From: Lomentospora prolificans
Taxonomy: Eukaryota > Ascomycota > Sordariomycetes > Microascales > Microascaceae
Assembly: GCA_029532625.1 (NCBI GenBank)
Contig: JARFXM010000010.1
Coordinates: 1,426,001-1,490,000, forward strand
Reading direction: 5' to 3'
DNA: 64,000 nt
The notes under the pieces were generated by a model that made no database searches, was not told the origin of the DNA, and worked only from the letters and a program-made list of their open reading frames with translations. The position numbers were made by a program, and so were the translations under genes. How positions within the stretch are numbered: position 1 is the first letter of the stretch; each line of letters starts with the position of its first letter. Shown piece by piece: positions 10,133 through 21,315 of this stretch.

Positions 10133-11776
10133 TCACAACACTCTCCAAATAGCACCCACCCCTTTCGTACTGGCCCCGTCATCGCCCACCCCAGCAACAA
10201 CGGCCCTAATCCACTCCCTCTCTTCCTCCACAACCCCGCGCTCAATCTCGCCCGCCACCCTCAGCTCCTCCAACATACCGTCGACCAGCACGCAACACGC
10301 GTCGAGTACGCGCTCCAAGCTGCTCAGCACGGCCGTCTGCGGCACGGCCACCTGCACGCCCACGAGGCCCTTTCCCCTCTTCTTTTTCTTCTCCGTCTCC
10401 AGGGCGTCGTCTTCGGGCGGGGGCGGGGGCGGGGGGACGTGGCCTAGGTCGCGGAGTTGGGCTCTCCAGGCTTCCAGTTTGTGCATCAGGAGGGCGCATT
10501 CCTCCTTCCAGGCGGGGTCCAGCTGGCCGGCTAGCACGGGTTCGTCGTCGTCATCATCGTCCAGGACGACGGAGCCCTGTGCGCGCGAGGCGCGCAACCC
10601 GGCGGCGCGATCGGCCCAGCGTTCAAACCTCCTCACGAGACGGGTATATTTCCCCGAAGGCTCGGTCAGGCCCCAGAGCGCCGAGAGTATGGGATCCAGC
10701 GCGAGGATCTTGGCCTCGAGCGCGGCGGGGTTGGCGGCGGACCAGCGGAGGAGGGCGGCTGCGTTGACGAGGTCCAGGCGAGCGGATTCTTGGGCGGAGA
10801 GGTCGGCGGAGGCGGCGGCGAGGCGGTCGAAGCGGGCGGAGAGGACGCGGCGGGCGGACGAGTGCCATTGGGCGAGGGAGGGGGCGGCGGCGCGGTGGAG
10901 GATGTGCAGGCGGAGGAGCTCGTTTTGGAGGCGCAGGGTGTCAGCGGAGATGGCGATGTTGGAGGGGAGCTTGGAGGGCGAGGGGGGCGCGAGGTAGGTG
11001 GAGGTTAGCGGTTTTGGACCGGGGTTTTTGGCTGGTGAGTAGTGCTGTTGGAGAGTGGTGAAGGCGGGTTTGAGGCGTGCGGGGACGGCGGCGGCGGCGG
11101 TAGTGGTAGTGGAGGTAGAGGTGGATGCTGTGCGAGTGTGGGTTGGAGCTGGGCGGGATTGGGAGCCCGTCGTGGTGGCGGATGTGGTGCGGGTTCTGGC
11201 CGTTGTCGCGGTAGCTGAGGAGGATGAGTGGGTAGGTGGGCGCAGAGTCGTTGCGCTAGTCAAAGTCGTAGCGTTGGACCTTGTCCGCGTGTGAGATGGC
11301 GCGGGCGCCTGCCTCCCCAGCGTCCCCGCCGTAACGCCCGACCTCGTCCTCACATGCGAAGACGAAGACGCGGTCCCTCCCGCAGCCGCGGTCCCAGCCG
11401 TAGTCGTTCTCGCCCTCGCCCGCGTCGTAGGCCCGGCGATAGAGCTCCCCGCCGCGGAAACAGTCCTCGACGACGAGGGCGGATACCGACTCTCCCCATC
11501 CCTAGCTGTGCCGCGCGTAGCTTGCGTGGCGGTGCGGCTCGTCGCCGATGGCGGTCTGGTCGCCTGCGTGGTCGAGGGAGGTCTCGCCGTCTGAGTAGCC
11601 GACGACGATGACGACGACGGAGGCCTTGCGCTGCTGGCCTGGCGGGACGTTGCCGTGGAAGAGGCCCGTTGCAGGGATGAGGGCTTGACGGGGAGCCGGC
11701 TGGGCGAGAGCGTCCGGGGGTCGGGGTCGGGGTCGGCGGCCGTGGCGGGCTTGCGGAGGGATCTGGAGCGGTTCAT
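10133..11776 (-). CDS. Basic S/T/A/R-rich protein with coiled-coil C-terminal half, unassigned
   Basis: A single-exon frame of 547 residues with very high GC. Residues 1 to about 260 are disordered, basic and rich in S, T, A and R, with many short SRxxxT stretches. From about 275 a helical region begins (LQNELLRLHILHRAA and onward) and continues to the end, interrupted by a D6 acidic run and a run of eight prolines (P8). The layout, a basic unstructured arm joined to a coiled coil, resembles microtubule-binding proteins such as the HAUS8-type augmin subunit, but no diagnostic motif lets me assign it. It is convergent with 6-phosphogluconolactonase. The start at 11776 is the first Met of the frame, and upstream DNA looks non-coding. 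Confidence 0.7.
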   Translation of the reverse strand: MNRSRSLRKPATAADPDPDPRTLSPSRLPVKPSSLQRASSTATSRQASSARPPSSSSSSATQTARPPSTTQATRPPSATSRTATQATRGTARDGESRYPPSSSRTVSAAGSSIAGPTTRARARTTTAGTAAAGGTASSSSHVRTRSGVTAGTLGRQAPAPSHTRTRSNATTLTSATTLRPPTHSSSSATATTARTRTTSATTTGSQSRPAPTHTRTASTSTSTTTTAAAAVPARLKPAFTTLQQHYSPAKNPGPKPLTSTYLAPPSPSKLPSNIAISADTLRLQNELLRLHILHRAAAPSLAQWHSSARRVLSARFDRLAAASADLSAQESARLDLVNAAALLRWSAANPAALEAKILALDPILSALWGLTEPSGKYTRLVRRFERWADRAAGLRASRAQGSVVLDDDDDDEPVLAGQLDPAWKEECALLMHKLEAWRAQLRDLGHVPPPPPPPEDDALETEKKKKRGKGLVGVQVAVPQTAVLSSLERVLDACCVLVDGMLEELRVAGEIERGVVEEEREWIRAVVAGVGDDGASTKGVGAIWRVL

Positions 11777-13253
11777 GGCGTGATAGCAGTTGAGTGTCTC
11801 ATGAGGCGAGGATTTAGTGTTTGGCCTGGTCCTTTCTGTTTGTTTGTTTTGGTGGGTGCCGGTGAGGCCAGCCAGCGGTGTGGGTTGATTAGACTTGAGC
11901 AGGTTGTGACGGAATTCCGGTCAATTGGTTGTCGGTAGAATAGATTCCCTCTTCCCGTCGTTCTCCCTCGCTAGTATTGCATGCCGTCCAATCCTCCCTC
12001 ACAAGCCAGCTGGCGGGTCGAATGCGCTGGGTTGTGCGTTGTGCGTGTTGCAAAGCCAGCGAGACTCAAAAAAGGCAACAATTGGATCCGATCCATTGAC
12101 CACTGCGGCGGATAAGATCAATTGGATCAACTAACCAACAGTTTCGTGGATTTAGACTAGTGCCAGCTGCATCATCGCCAGCCAGCCAGCCAGGTCTGGC
12201 GAATCACTCCCGTTGCTGGTTGGTCTGGTCTGGCCTGGCAGTGCTTTGCTGGCTGGCCACGCCACACTGGCTCTGCTCCCCCAGGCTCCAGGTCAAGCCC
12301 CACCAACAGCCAGCCTGGCAAACACAGCTGGCCACAGCCTGGCTGGCGATGGACCAGCCTGCACTATTATGATGGGTTGAGCCCCTCTAATCATCGAATA
12401 CCTATTTACCCCGCTGCCACCTCACCAAGTGGCCGCTCCAAACATCCAATTGAAGTCAGCCAGCCTGGCGACAACATCCCCTGCTCCACATCGAAATCCA
12501 TCAATCCATCCATTGATCAACCATTTGATCTATGAGTGACCTAGCCCAGCCCGCCAGCCCTTCCCACCTCACCAGAACGCCCTTCTGTCCGCTAAACACC
12601 ACTGGCCGCGGGCCAAAAAAAAAAAAGAAAAAGCAAAATGGAAGGATGCCCCGTTCCTGCGTTAGTCTCGTCTCGACAAAAAGTTACCCGCCACCCTCGC
12701 TGAGGTGAGTCTCGACCCTCCACACTCGCACATGCAAACTTGTTGGGAGCTCGACAATAGATGGATGTGCAGCTCATTAACAGGCGACGCAGATGAGTTG
12801 TGACGTATATTCGCCCCGTTCCACTGTGCATAAATCTGTTCGCAACAGGGCTAGATATTATAATCCCCCACCACGGTTAGACCAGTTCCGGGTTGCATGC
12901 ATAGGGTACCATCACAGTCCACAGTCATCGGCCGGCAGACTCAAAATCATAAGGATATGTAGTTATATCAATGGTATCAGCGACCCAAGTATCCGTCTCT
13001 ATAAAACATTACGAATAAAAAAAGAAAAAGCCAATCATGCTCTTGAGCCCGCCCATTCCAAACCATCCTGGCCTAGACCGCCAATCCATAGCCAGCAAGC
13101 CCATTTCCCTCCCTAAAGCCTCCATTTTCCTTATTTTCCACTTCCTCAGAATCCCCAGTCGTTAAATTATGACAAAAGAAACAAAGATAAGAGAAAAAAA
13201 AGATGTACAGTCGCCGTGGCGCAGAATAAGTGTAAAGAGTGCAGCAAGAATGC
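11777..13253. other. Intergenic region rich in GCCAGC/GCTGGC words
   Basis: Promoter side of the coiled-coil gene and 3' side of the large disordered protein, both on the minus strand. No supported gene is present. Between about 12160 and 12480 the words CCAGC, GCTGG and CCTGGC recur densely. Confidence 0.55.
12160..12480. repeat. Dense cluster of CCAGC/GCTGG words
   Basis: The tetranucleotide repeat (CCAG/GCCA)n at 12179-12194 is followed by many separated, inverted copies of GCCAGC and GCTGGC, often arranged as CCAGCCTGGC, which is nearly self-complementary. This could be a simple-sequence accident, a hairpin-rich region or a set of repeated factor-binding sites. Confidence 0.5.
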
Positions 13254-15827
13254 TTAGTAGTGCCTCATATCCTGCATCGAGTGTTGTTGGCGGATCATGT
13301 GGCCCCTGTTCTGTTGCCCGTAATACATGTCTTGGCCGTAGCCCGGCCCGTAACCCTGGTTATAGCTTTGCGGTTGGCCGTATCCGCGTCCGTCGTAGCC
13401 AGTCGGGTCGTAGGCCCGGTATTGCTGCTGCTGAACCGGGTGCTGCTGGGCTTGTTGGGAATGAGGCTGCTGATAGGCTTCCTGCGGCTGGTCACGAGCC
13501 TGAGCTTCGTCGGCCTTGGGCGCCTCCCCCGCTTCCTCCACAACAGCCGCTAGAGCCTCTGCACTCGCTGGCCTCGATCCCTGCGAAGATGTCGCCTCAG
13601 GTTGCGGAGGCGGCGGGTTCTTGATGTGCTCTAGCACTTTGTTTAGATCCCTCTGGTACGTCTGGAGCAAACGCATACACGTCCCGCAAACCCTCAGCCG
13701 GCACCAGGCGCACTGCCACCTCAGCTCATTGTCTTCAACCTCGCACGTCTGGCACGCTAGCGAGTAGTGCCTATTTCGTGCCATAATCATCTTGGTGTGT
13801 TTCTGGAAGCATCCATGATGGGTCTTGCTGATCGGGGCCGGCTTGAAAATGGCGTCGGGGCCCGTGGGCTGAGGTTGCGTCGTCTGCGTCGTGGGGAAGT
13901 ACATGGCGCGGGGATCTGGCTCAGGGAGGTCCTCCTGAATAAGTTCGCGGTAGACGGTGCCGTCTGACCGACGTCCATTACTGGAGGGAGGCGTGGGAAC
14001 GTTGGCCGTGCCGTACGCGGTGGCAAGGTTGGGGTGGCTTGCGACACGCTCCAGGCGTCCGTCAAGAGACGGCGCCCGCATGTCGTTGTTCGGCCCCGGA
14101 ACTTCCGGACGACCTCGCTGCTGAGCCGCCATGCCGTGGTTACGAGTAGATGACGTGCGTGGAGGGAACTTTTGCTGCTGGGTTTCTTCTGGAGCGCGCA
14201 CCGGTGCTTCGTTCGTGTGCTCGGGAGCGATGGGAGGAGGCAGTTCGCTACTGGACTGTGGGCCGGGTGCCGCCCAGTCGGGGACGCTGCGAGCGGCGTG
14301 TAGGTTGGGAGTGGCGACGGGCTCCCGAGCTGAAGGAGGCTGTGGCTCTTGTGGCTGCTCGGGGAGTGCCTCTTTGGGCATATCGGGCGTCAAAGGAGAA
14401 ATGACACTGTTCGAAATATTCAGAGGACTGATAGGGCTCTGCATCTGACTAGGTGGAGATGGGAGACCCTTCTGTTTGCGTTCCGCCCCAAGAAGCAGGG
14501 TGTCATTGTCCGTTCGCAAGGCCTGCAACTTGTCCTTCATCTTGGATGGCGCCCTGCCCATGTCGTCCTGCTCGGTCTGCTCCTCAATTTTAGCAGGCGG
14601 CTGAGTAGGAAGTGATTTTAAGCTCTCCAAAGCATTCTGATTCTGGGAGCGCGGAGAGTAGAAAGGCGGTTGAATAGGCCTGGCAGGAGAGTTTTGGTGG
14701 CTTGACGACAAAGGTGGGTTAGAGGAGAACGAGGGAGTAATTAGAACTTCTGGGTCAGCAGCTTCTGTCCTGCTAGCATTGCTAGTGCTGCCGTTATTGG
14801 TAGTGAGCTTGAGCTCGGGCACTTCTAGGCTCTGGTTCGATTTTAATGAGCGCCGGGTTAGAAGCTCGGAGGTGGTGGACTGAGGTGAAGCCGGGCTGCG
14901 AGCCTGTTCACGTTTCGACGTCGTCGTGGTCGTGGCTGTAGTGTTGCCGGTGTTGCTGGTGGTGTTAGGCGGGATAGTTGCAGCTGCAGGTGTGGCTGGC
15001 GTGCTACCAACCAGAGGTGCAGGTGAGCTGGGAAGACCGTCCCTTGGCGAAGCGGGTAGCCTTCGCCCATTCTTGACAGGAATCGGCGGGAGAGGGCCCA
15101 GGTGCAACGGGCTCGGCATAGGCTGACCTTTGGTAACATTAGCATTACCGTTTGCCCTTGATGACATGGTTCTATCACCCAAGCCGGCCGCACTCTTAGT
15201 AGCGAGAGAGGTAGACCTGGGAGGCAGAGAGAAGTCATTGGTCGCCTCCGGCAGCTGCTCGTGGGTGGGAGATAGAGTAGGCTCAGACGAGCTATTCGCG
15301 CTGAGGTCGCCTTCGTTATCCGAGGTCCTAAGGATAGACTCTCCAGAACTCCTGGAATACGCAGACAACAGGCTAAGGACCGATCTGGAAGGCGAGGGCG
15401 GCTCCGCCGGAAGGGGCGGAGCTTCCGCCTTTGCTACAGGTCTCCTCGGGATAGACATGGTGGGCTGCGGGTCAGGCTTGCTAGAGTGGTAGAAGTCGGA
15501 CACCAGCGGGCTCGTCGACAAGGGAATGGGAGGAAGAGGCGAGTAGAGCTTGGTCGAGTCCGGCGCGGGGGGAAGGCCGGCACTTTTAGGTCCAGCCATG
15601 GACGGAGGGAACGGAGAGTAATAAGGGGAGCGCGGTGTCGTGGCTGTGGCGGTAGCTGTAGGCCTCGGTACCGGCGGAAGGGGTAGGGAAGGCTTGTTGC
15701 TGGCGGAGTTGCTGTCGATGTTGAGGGGTTCTACTTGTATAGGAGGAAGAGCAGGGAGGGCCTTGGAGAAGCGCGACCGCCCCGTTTTAGGGGTCTGGAG
15801 AGACGACGAAGACTGTTGGTGAAGCAT
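13254..15827 (-). CDS. Large proline/serine-rich disordered protein with C-terminal Cys/His zinc-binding-like module
   Basis: A single-exon frame of 857 residues. Residues 1 to about 640 are disordered and rich in P, S, T and Q, with many SPLPP/PPIP stretches that could bind SH3 or WW domains. Near residues 680-730 there is a conserved-looking module: HHGCFQKH, ACQTC, QCAWC and VCGTC, that is C-x3-H followed by three CxxC pairs, which should hold two zinc ions in a B-box or cross-brace way. The tail after about 760 is Q/Y/G-rich, with QQ runs and YGQ repeats, of prion-like composition. I recognise the arrangement as a recurring fungal protein but know no function. The start at 15827 follows a normal leader. 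Confidence 0.75.
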   Translation of the reverse strand: MLHQQSSSSLQTPKTGRSRFSKALPALPPIQVEPLNIDSNSASNKPSLPLPPVPRPTATATATTPRSPYYSPFPPSMAGPKSAGLPPAPDSTKLYSPLPPIPLSTSPLVSDFYHSSKPDPQPTMSIPRRPVAKAEAPPLPAEPPSPSRSVLSLLSAYSRSSGESILRTSDNEGDLSANSSSEPTLSPTHEQLPEATNDFSLPPRSTSLATKSAAGLGDRTMSSRANGNANVTKGQPMPSPLHLGPLPPIPVKNGRRLPASPRDGLPSSPAPLVGSTPATPAAATIPPNTTSNTGNTTATTTTTSKREQARSPASPQSTTSELLTRRSLKSNQSLEVPELKLTTNNGSTSNASRTEAADPEVLITPSFSSNPPLSSSHQNSPARPIQPPFYSPRSQNQNALESLKSLPTQPPAKIEEQTEQDDMGRAPSKMKDKLQALRTDNDTLLLGAERKQKGLPSPPSQMQSPISPLNISNSVISPLTPDMPKEALPEQPQEPQPPSAREPVATPNLHAARSVPDWAAPGPQSSSELPPPIAPEHTNEAPVRAPEETQQQKFPPRTSSTRNHGMAAQQRGRPEVPGPNNDMRAPSLDGRLERVASHPNLATAYGTANVPTPPSSNGRRSDGTVYRELIQEDLPEPDPRAMYFPTTQTTQPQPTGPDAIFKPAPISKTHHGCFQKHTKMIMARNRHYSLACQTCEVEDNELRWQCAWCRLRVCGTCMRLLQTYQRDLNKVLEHIKNPPPPQPEATSSQGSRPASAEALAAVVEEAGEAPKADEAQARDQPQEAYQQPHSQQAQQHPVQQQQYRAYDPTGYDGRGYGQPQSYNQGYGPGYGQDMYYGQQNRGHMIRQQHSMQDMRHY

Positions 15828-18800
15828 GACGGGCTAGAAATAAAAGAAATCCTCCAGATAAGGGGGGGGTGTCGGTAGAGTATACTGCAGGAACTTTTCG
15901 GTTTGGTGCCTTAATATATTAAACAGTAGCGAGATTTACCTTTTTCCCCCTCCGTCTCTCCGGCTATAATGGGGGTGTGCGTTGCGGTGCCGCAGGAACA
16001 GAGACGTGCGGGCGGGCAGAGCGAGAGATTGACAGATAGGCACAAAATCTGATGGTCCCCACCACACAAGGACAAGGCGAGTTGCGTGTGTGTGTGTGTT
16101 TGTGTGTATGTGCCTGAGAGTGCGACTGTTTGGTGTGCGCGGGTTGCGTTGCGCGTACGGAATCGTGCTTGTAGCCAAAAGCTGGGCGACCGGGGAGATA
16201 TCTCAAGAGGGAAGGCTAAGGGAATGGAAAAAAAGGTGGGACGGGATTCGTTACGAAACTCCACGGGGCGCAAGGTTGTCCCTGATTGCTTCTCGTCTTT
16301 TGTTCGTCCGTTACGGATCCCGTACTTTACGATGGGCCGGTATCAACGAATGCTAGGAAAGCAAAGGTGGAGGATTCAAAGCGAACGGGAGAGGTTTGAA
16401 GGGGGCGGAGTCGAAAGCATCCAAGTCTGCCCTGTTCCTGTCCAACAAGGAGGCGAAAAATGGAGGTGGGGAATTGCTGGTGTAAGAGGAGTATTAAGGA
16501 CTGATGTATTACCGAGTAGCGCGCGTTTGAAGGATTCGAGGGCCTGGAACGCAAAAGAGTCTCCAAGAAGACTCTGACAGTGCAAAAGGGCACGGAAAAA
16601 GAAAGGACCGGATGACGGACTGGAGAAGCGAGAGGGAAGAGGGAGATGAGAGGAAGACAAAGGAGTGAGGTAAAAAAGTGTGGAGTGGCTCAGGTTGAGA
16701 GACTGTTAGAATCGGATTCGACGAGAAAGAAGTTGCAGAGAAGAGGCGCAAGCCATTAACCCAATCGCTCCTGAGTGTGCCAGCCTGGTTATAGTCACTG
16801 TGGGCGCATCGGTACCTGGATGATGTCAACGATGTCACGCTAAACCCGAGTACCAACGCACGCCTGGCCACCCAGCGACGAGGGGGTTCATGTACTTTGT
16901 TCACGGGGTGCTTGGCGTTGTCTCTTCTCCTGCCCTCCTTCCCGACCAGCTTGTGTCTCTGGGACGCATGTTGGATGCGAGACTTCCCGAGGGCATATGC
17001 ACTCCTAGAAACACGACGAGGCCGCCATAAGTGACCTGATTTTCACTTTCTCGGGTTCGTTTGTCCGATATTGCTTATGTTTACTCTATTGTATGTTCTA
17101 TACCTGTCCGCCGACATGAGCGTATCAGAGATAGGCAGATGGATATTAGTCCAATCAAGCGTCTTATGGCCCCCTCGAATTAATAGCCCACGCTTGAACG
17201 GCATAAAAAGAATCCCTCTGCACGGAGGAAGAGAGGCTCAAGCCCTTGTTCGTCGAGCTATCCGGACAGTACTTGCGCATAATATTAGTTCTCCCAATAT
17301 GACATCCCGTCTTATAGATACCCTCGATTCTTCTTTTTATTTCTCTTTTTTTTCTTTTTCTTTTTCTTTTTCTTTTTTTTTGGTTCTTCCGCCTGGCCTG
17401 GCGGAGTGAGGTGCCTTCTTAGTCTGCATTTTAATGTCCGCTACTGCAGCTCGCAAAAGAGGAGTCAACAGAAGCGCCAAATTTCATCGTCGTCCGCTGG
17501 CTGTTGTCCCAACATCTGGAAGCCAAGACAAAAAAGAGAGAGGAAAAGTCAGGCGTGGGACAAGTAAGAAGAGCAGGACTGCACAGTCCCAGTCTTGGAA
17601 AACCGCCCCCCGGTCCGCGCGGACAACCTTTCTCCAGCAATGACGCTAGTAACAGGCGGTGTTCCTGGGCTCGGAACTTTTTGGGAATCCCTTCTCCATA
17701 ATAGTGCGTTCCCTCAGCTTGACAGGCCTCCACTGTCACAGCCCATTCATGTCGTCGCGAGTGGACTGGTCCCAGCACGCAAGGAGGATGATCTGCAACG
17801 GAAAGATACACAACAATACATGGGTCCTGGCTGATTCAAATGTGTTCCAAAAGGTATCGGTGGGGTAGTATGGCCATCTCAAAGCCCCCCTGTTCTGATC
17901 GGGAGAATCTGAAACAGCCACTGGTTAAAAAGCAATGGAGCCAAGAGGCACTCAATATTAACTCGACTATTCGTAGTATGCCACAAGAGGGCACAGGAGG
18001 GGCTACCCTCGCCAAGGGGCGGAATGAAACGACACGACACAAAACGCCCAGGCCAGCCCATCCCTACCGCCCGCTTCTCACGCTCCCTTCCTGGGAAAGC
18101 AGAGAAAATGTACCTCGACCTGCTGGCAAAGTGTGACCTGCCCTGTCAATGGAAGAGGCGGAACGAGATGGGACACTGGGTCCAATAGATTGGGGTGTGA
18201 CCATGCCGGATACAACCCATTAACCTCGCCGTTGGAATGGATCCTGTACCTGCATCATTTGACTTTTTTCCTTAATTTCTGCCTCGTTTCCGTCCCTGCA
18301 GCCAGTGGGGCGGTGTTTGGTGCTTGCCAGAAGACGCAGAAGCCCGAAAGGCTTGTCCATCTTTTTGAGCTGTTCGATGTAATTTACAGTATCGGTTGAA
18401 CTTTGCGCTACTAGCTGGCGATTCGACCTGAGATGATGGGGGCCTACTGGCCCTTGTCCACCATCGAAGATACCATGGCGTGATTCGACCCAGCTGGCAA
18501 CTGGCCTCTGGTTTGCAATCCAGCCCAGCAACTAGGGGGTGACAGCCGACAGATAACGACGACTGAACCCTCGATCCCATATTCCTGGCCATTCCATGAC
18601 TTACGGCGCTATGCCGTCTTTTTCCCTGGATCCATGGTCAGTGCTATCCCGTCGAATACGACCAAAAAACAGCCATCCAGGGATAGAGAGCTAGCGGAAA
18701 CCTTCTGGAAAAGCCAGCAAGTCCCGCCTGGACGATCGAAGATAGGACCGCCTCATCCCCGCTTCCCTTTTTAGTTCGATCCTCTTTTCGAATCGCGATT

Positions 18801-20170
18801 TCGTGTACCTCAGTAGTGGTACGCGTAAAACAAACAATGCGAACAAAATATGGACCCGACGACTCCTTCGGACTGCAATTTGTGACTCCCCAAAAACCAA
18901 GCTTTTACAAGCTTGATCCCAACAATGGGGATCGCCGACCACCGAATCACGTCTCGGAGAGGATAAAAGTAAATCAGTGTGCACCTTTCCCAGGCTCGAG
19001 CAGGATTCGCGCAACCATGTACTACCCCAAAGTGTAGATGACGATGCACAGGATAGACCAGTTCGATCGGAAAAAGACGACTAGGGGTCTGCATTCCCGA
19101 AGAGTGCCCTGAATAGGAGACATGGGATCAATCACATCCCGCGTCTTGGACGTCGATCGGGGCGGTAGGGTCGGGTCGGGAACGCCAGCGAGGGAGCGCC
19201 TCTCGTGGTCGTTTGGAACCTGCGCGCTATATTATTGTGTCGAAATTGATAAGGATACGACACTTTACGCGGACCCTCACAAACATTGGGAGATCCAATG
19301 GTTTCTCTCAAGAAAAGGAGCCAGCACTGCCAGGCACGGCAGTGGTGGAACTAGTCGTCCTCCCCATTTTAGACCCATTCGTACCTGCATCAATGTGGGA
19401 CACTAGAGAATCTTGGCTGCGCGTCCGCCCTTCATGGTTGAGAAATCACAGGAATAAGCCACGATCCACTTGGGGGCACTTCTCCACTCGAGGCAGTAAG
19501 AGCCAGCGACATCGAATGTCTCTTGCCATTAATAGCAACACGTTACGTGGATTACGGGGCGCAAACTCTGATTTGAGATGAAGTATACGCGAAAACGCGC
19601 CAGTCGGCTCCAAAACCTGGCTACGAGTTGATAGTCCGGGCTCCGCCCTAGACTTTTCCGGGATCAGAGCCGGTTTTCTGCCCAGCTCCCATAAGAGTTT
19701 GATTCATAGTCGCATTTCCTTCCCCGGGGAATGGCGCACGAAAGGGTTGCAAACGTTGCAATCGCACAGTCTCTCATCCATTTCTCTCGGATTCTGGGCT
19801 GTGTAACGGAGCTTCCCAGTTTTACGCTCGGTTCAACGCCGTATGCCGAACGTCGGGTGGTCATCCATACAAGTATTGCTCATTGGGGCAGAAAAGTCAA
19901 GGGTTCTAACACGGGACATTAGGGGTATCCAAGCTATTAGTACAATCTCAAATCCATTTTAACCCAGAACTCTCTTTTCGTCCTCCAAGTGCACGAATGT
20001 TATCCTGCATATTACTTCCAGTGGCAGAGGAGAATAGTGAAGGAACAATAAAAGAGAATAGAAAGAACTGCAGCCAGACAAGGAGGAAGACAAAATACTG
20101 CTCGAGAAACCATATATAACCAACTGAGAAGATCGCCGCTCCAGCATCGAAAGTTCGGTCATATCTCGGC
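15828..20170. other. 4.3 kb gene-poor intergenic region
   Basis: The first kilobase is the leader and promoter of the large disordered protein (minus strand) and contains a GT microsatellite. A CTTTTT-type pyrimidine tract lies at about 17336-17384. Only short unconvincing frames occur on both strands, none with a recognisable domain. Confidence 0.55.
16086..16112. repeat. (GT)n microsatellite
   Basis: An imperfect GT repeat with one TTT and one AT interruption, in the promoter-side region of the gene ending its 5' side at 15827. Confidence 0.85.
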
Positions 20171-21315
20171 TTACTCTTTCCTAGCAGTTCGAGGAAGATT
20201 CAGAGGAAGCATAAATCGAGGCTCATTCTCCTCACAGTAGAGTCGAACGATGGTGGCGTGGTACTTGTGCTTGCTCATCCTGCTGGCGTAACTTTGCTTG
20301 AGCCTTTGATTAATCAGCTCCTTGCACGTCTGCAGCGATATCTCTGGCGTTCCTTTCTTAGCATGTAGAACTTTGCGCATGGCCGAACCCATCGATCCGG
20401 CCGTGGACGAGTATTCGTTCGCAGCGAGCACGTAGATGGGTCTTGAACCCGTCGCACGACGCGTGTCTCGGGAGTTGTCCACTGCCCCGCCGAGGCCACA
20501 ATCAAGTATGAGTAGCACATGGCAATTCGCGTGTTTGAGAGTTGGTAGGACGGAGTCGAAATCAACTTTGCTGGGTTCCTTCGTAAAATGGCTAGAGGCG
20601 GTGGCGTTAGCTGAGCTGATCATGTACTAATATCCCGTTTCATTAGGAGGCTTGGAGTTTTCGTACTCTAATACGGATAATTGGTCTTTTTGTCGGGTTA
20701 TGAAAGCTCGCACACCGTCAAGTGGCTTATCTTCGCGAATATCTCGCAGGCCTTGTCGAAAAAACTCCTCAAGCTGTTTCCTAGTTGTCTGTTTATGGCT
20801 TTTGGCGCATTGATGTTAGCTGGCCTTTCAACGGCGAAAACCGTGAAAGTCTAAAGACCGACGGTATATTCCTACCTCCAAAACTGAAACTTGTCGTTTT
20901 CCTTGTTTCCATGACCGTGATAATACAAAATGCGCAAAGTGGACTCGTCTCCCTCCCCGAGGAAACGCTCGCACTCCCCTCGCAGCGACTCTCCCGAGTT
21001 ATCCAAGGGAATCATGTATTGCTCGACATCGTAGTTCAAGCCCCGAAATGTCTTGGAGAGTTTCCGGCCTTCTTCTTCTTCAAGTCCGTCTATACCATGT
21101 GCTTCCCACTGGATGATCAACACGCGGACCTTTTCGAATCGCAGCTTGTCCATAGGCGGTGTTTCCCATCTCACTTTTGCGCTCGACTTCGGCTTTTCTT
21201 TGGATGGCGAGCTCGGGTCTAGGTCTTTATGCCGCCGAATGCGGCGATGGACAGCCTGTCTAGCTTGGTCAAGACGCTTTGCGGCGCCGCCGGACTTTTT
21301 CGTGGATGGAGCCAT
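20171..21315 (-). CDS. Caspase-like (peptidase C14 fold) protein, stand-alone
   Basis: Exon 1 (21315-20876) encodes a basic N-terminus, a caspase-type beta strand (VRVLIIQWEAHGID) and the ILYYHGHG motif with the His of the dyad (H135). Exon 3 encodes VLLILDCGLGG with the Cys of the dyad and then the p10-like part (YVLAANEY, later MSKHKYHATIVRLYCEE). Preferred model: introns 20875-20781 and 20666-20592, both with GCTAAC branch sites and matching phase, giving 324 residues with Cys216. Intron 2 removes an in-frame TAG. Alternative: one intron 20875-20616, giving 294 residues with Cys186. In fungi, caspase-like proteins take part in proteolysis and cell death, alone or fused to NLR-type receptors. 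No repeat, NACHT or death-fold domain is seen here. Activity is unproven; DCG replaces the more usual DCC/DCS. Confidence 0.65.

Noticed and set aside
18133..20165. Search for transposon or reverse-transcriptase remnants in the gene-poor stretch
   Set aside because: No YxDD, DDE-type or integrase motifs and no terminal repeats could be recognised by eye.
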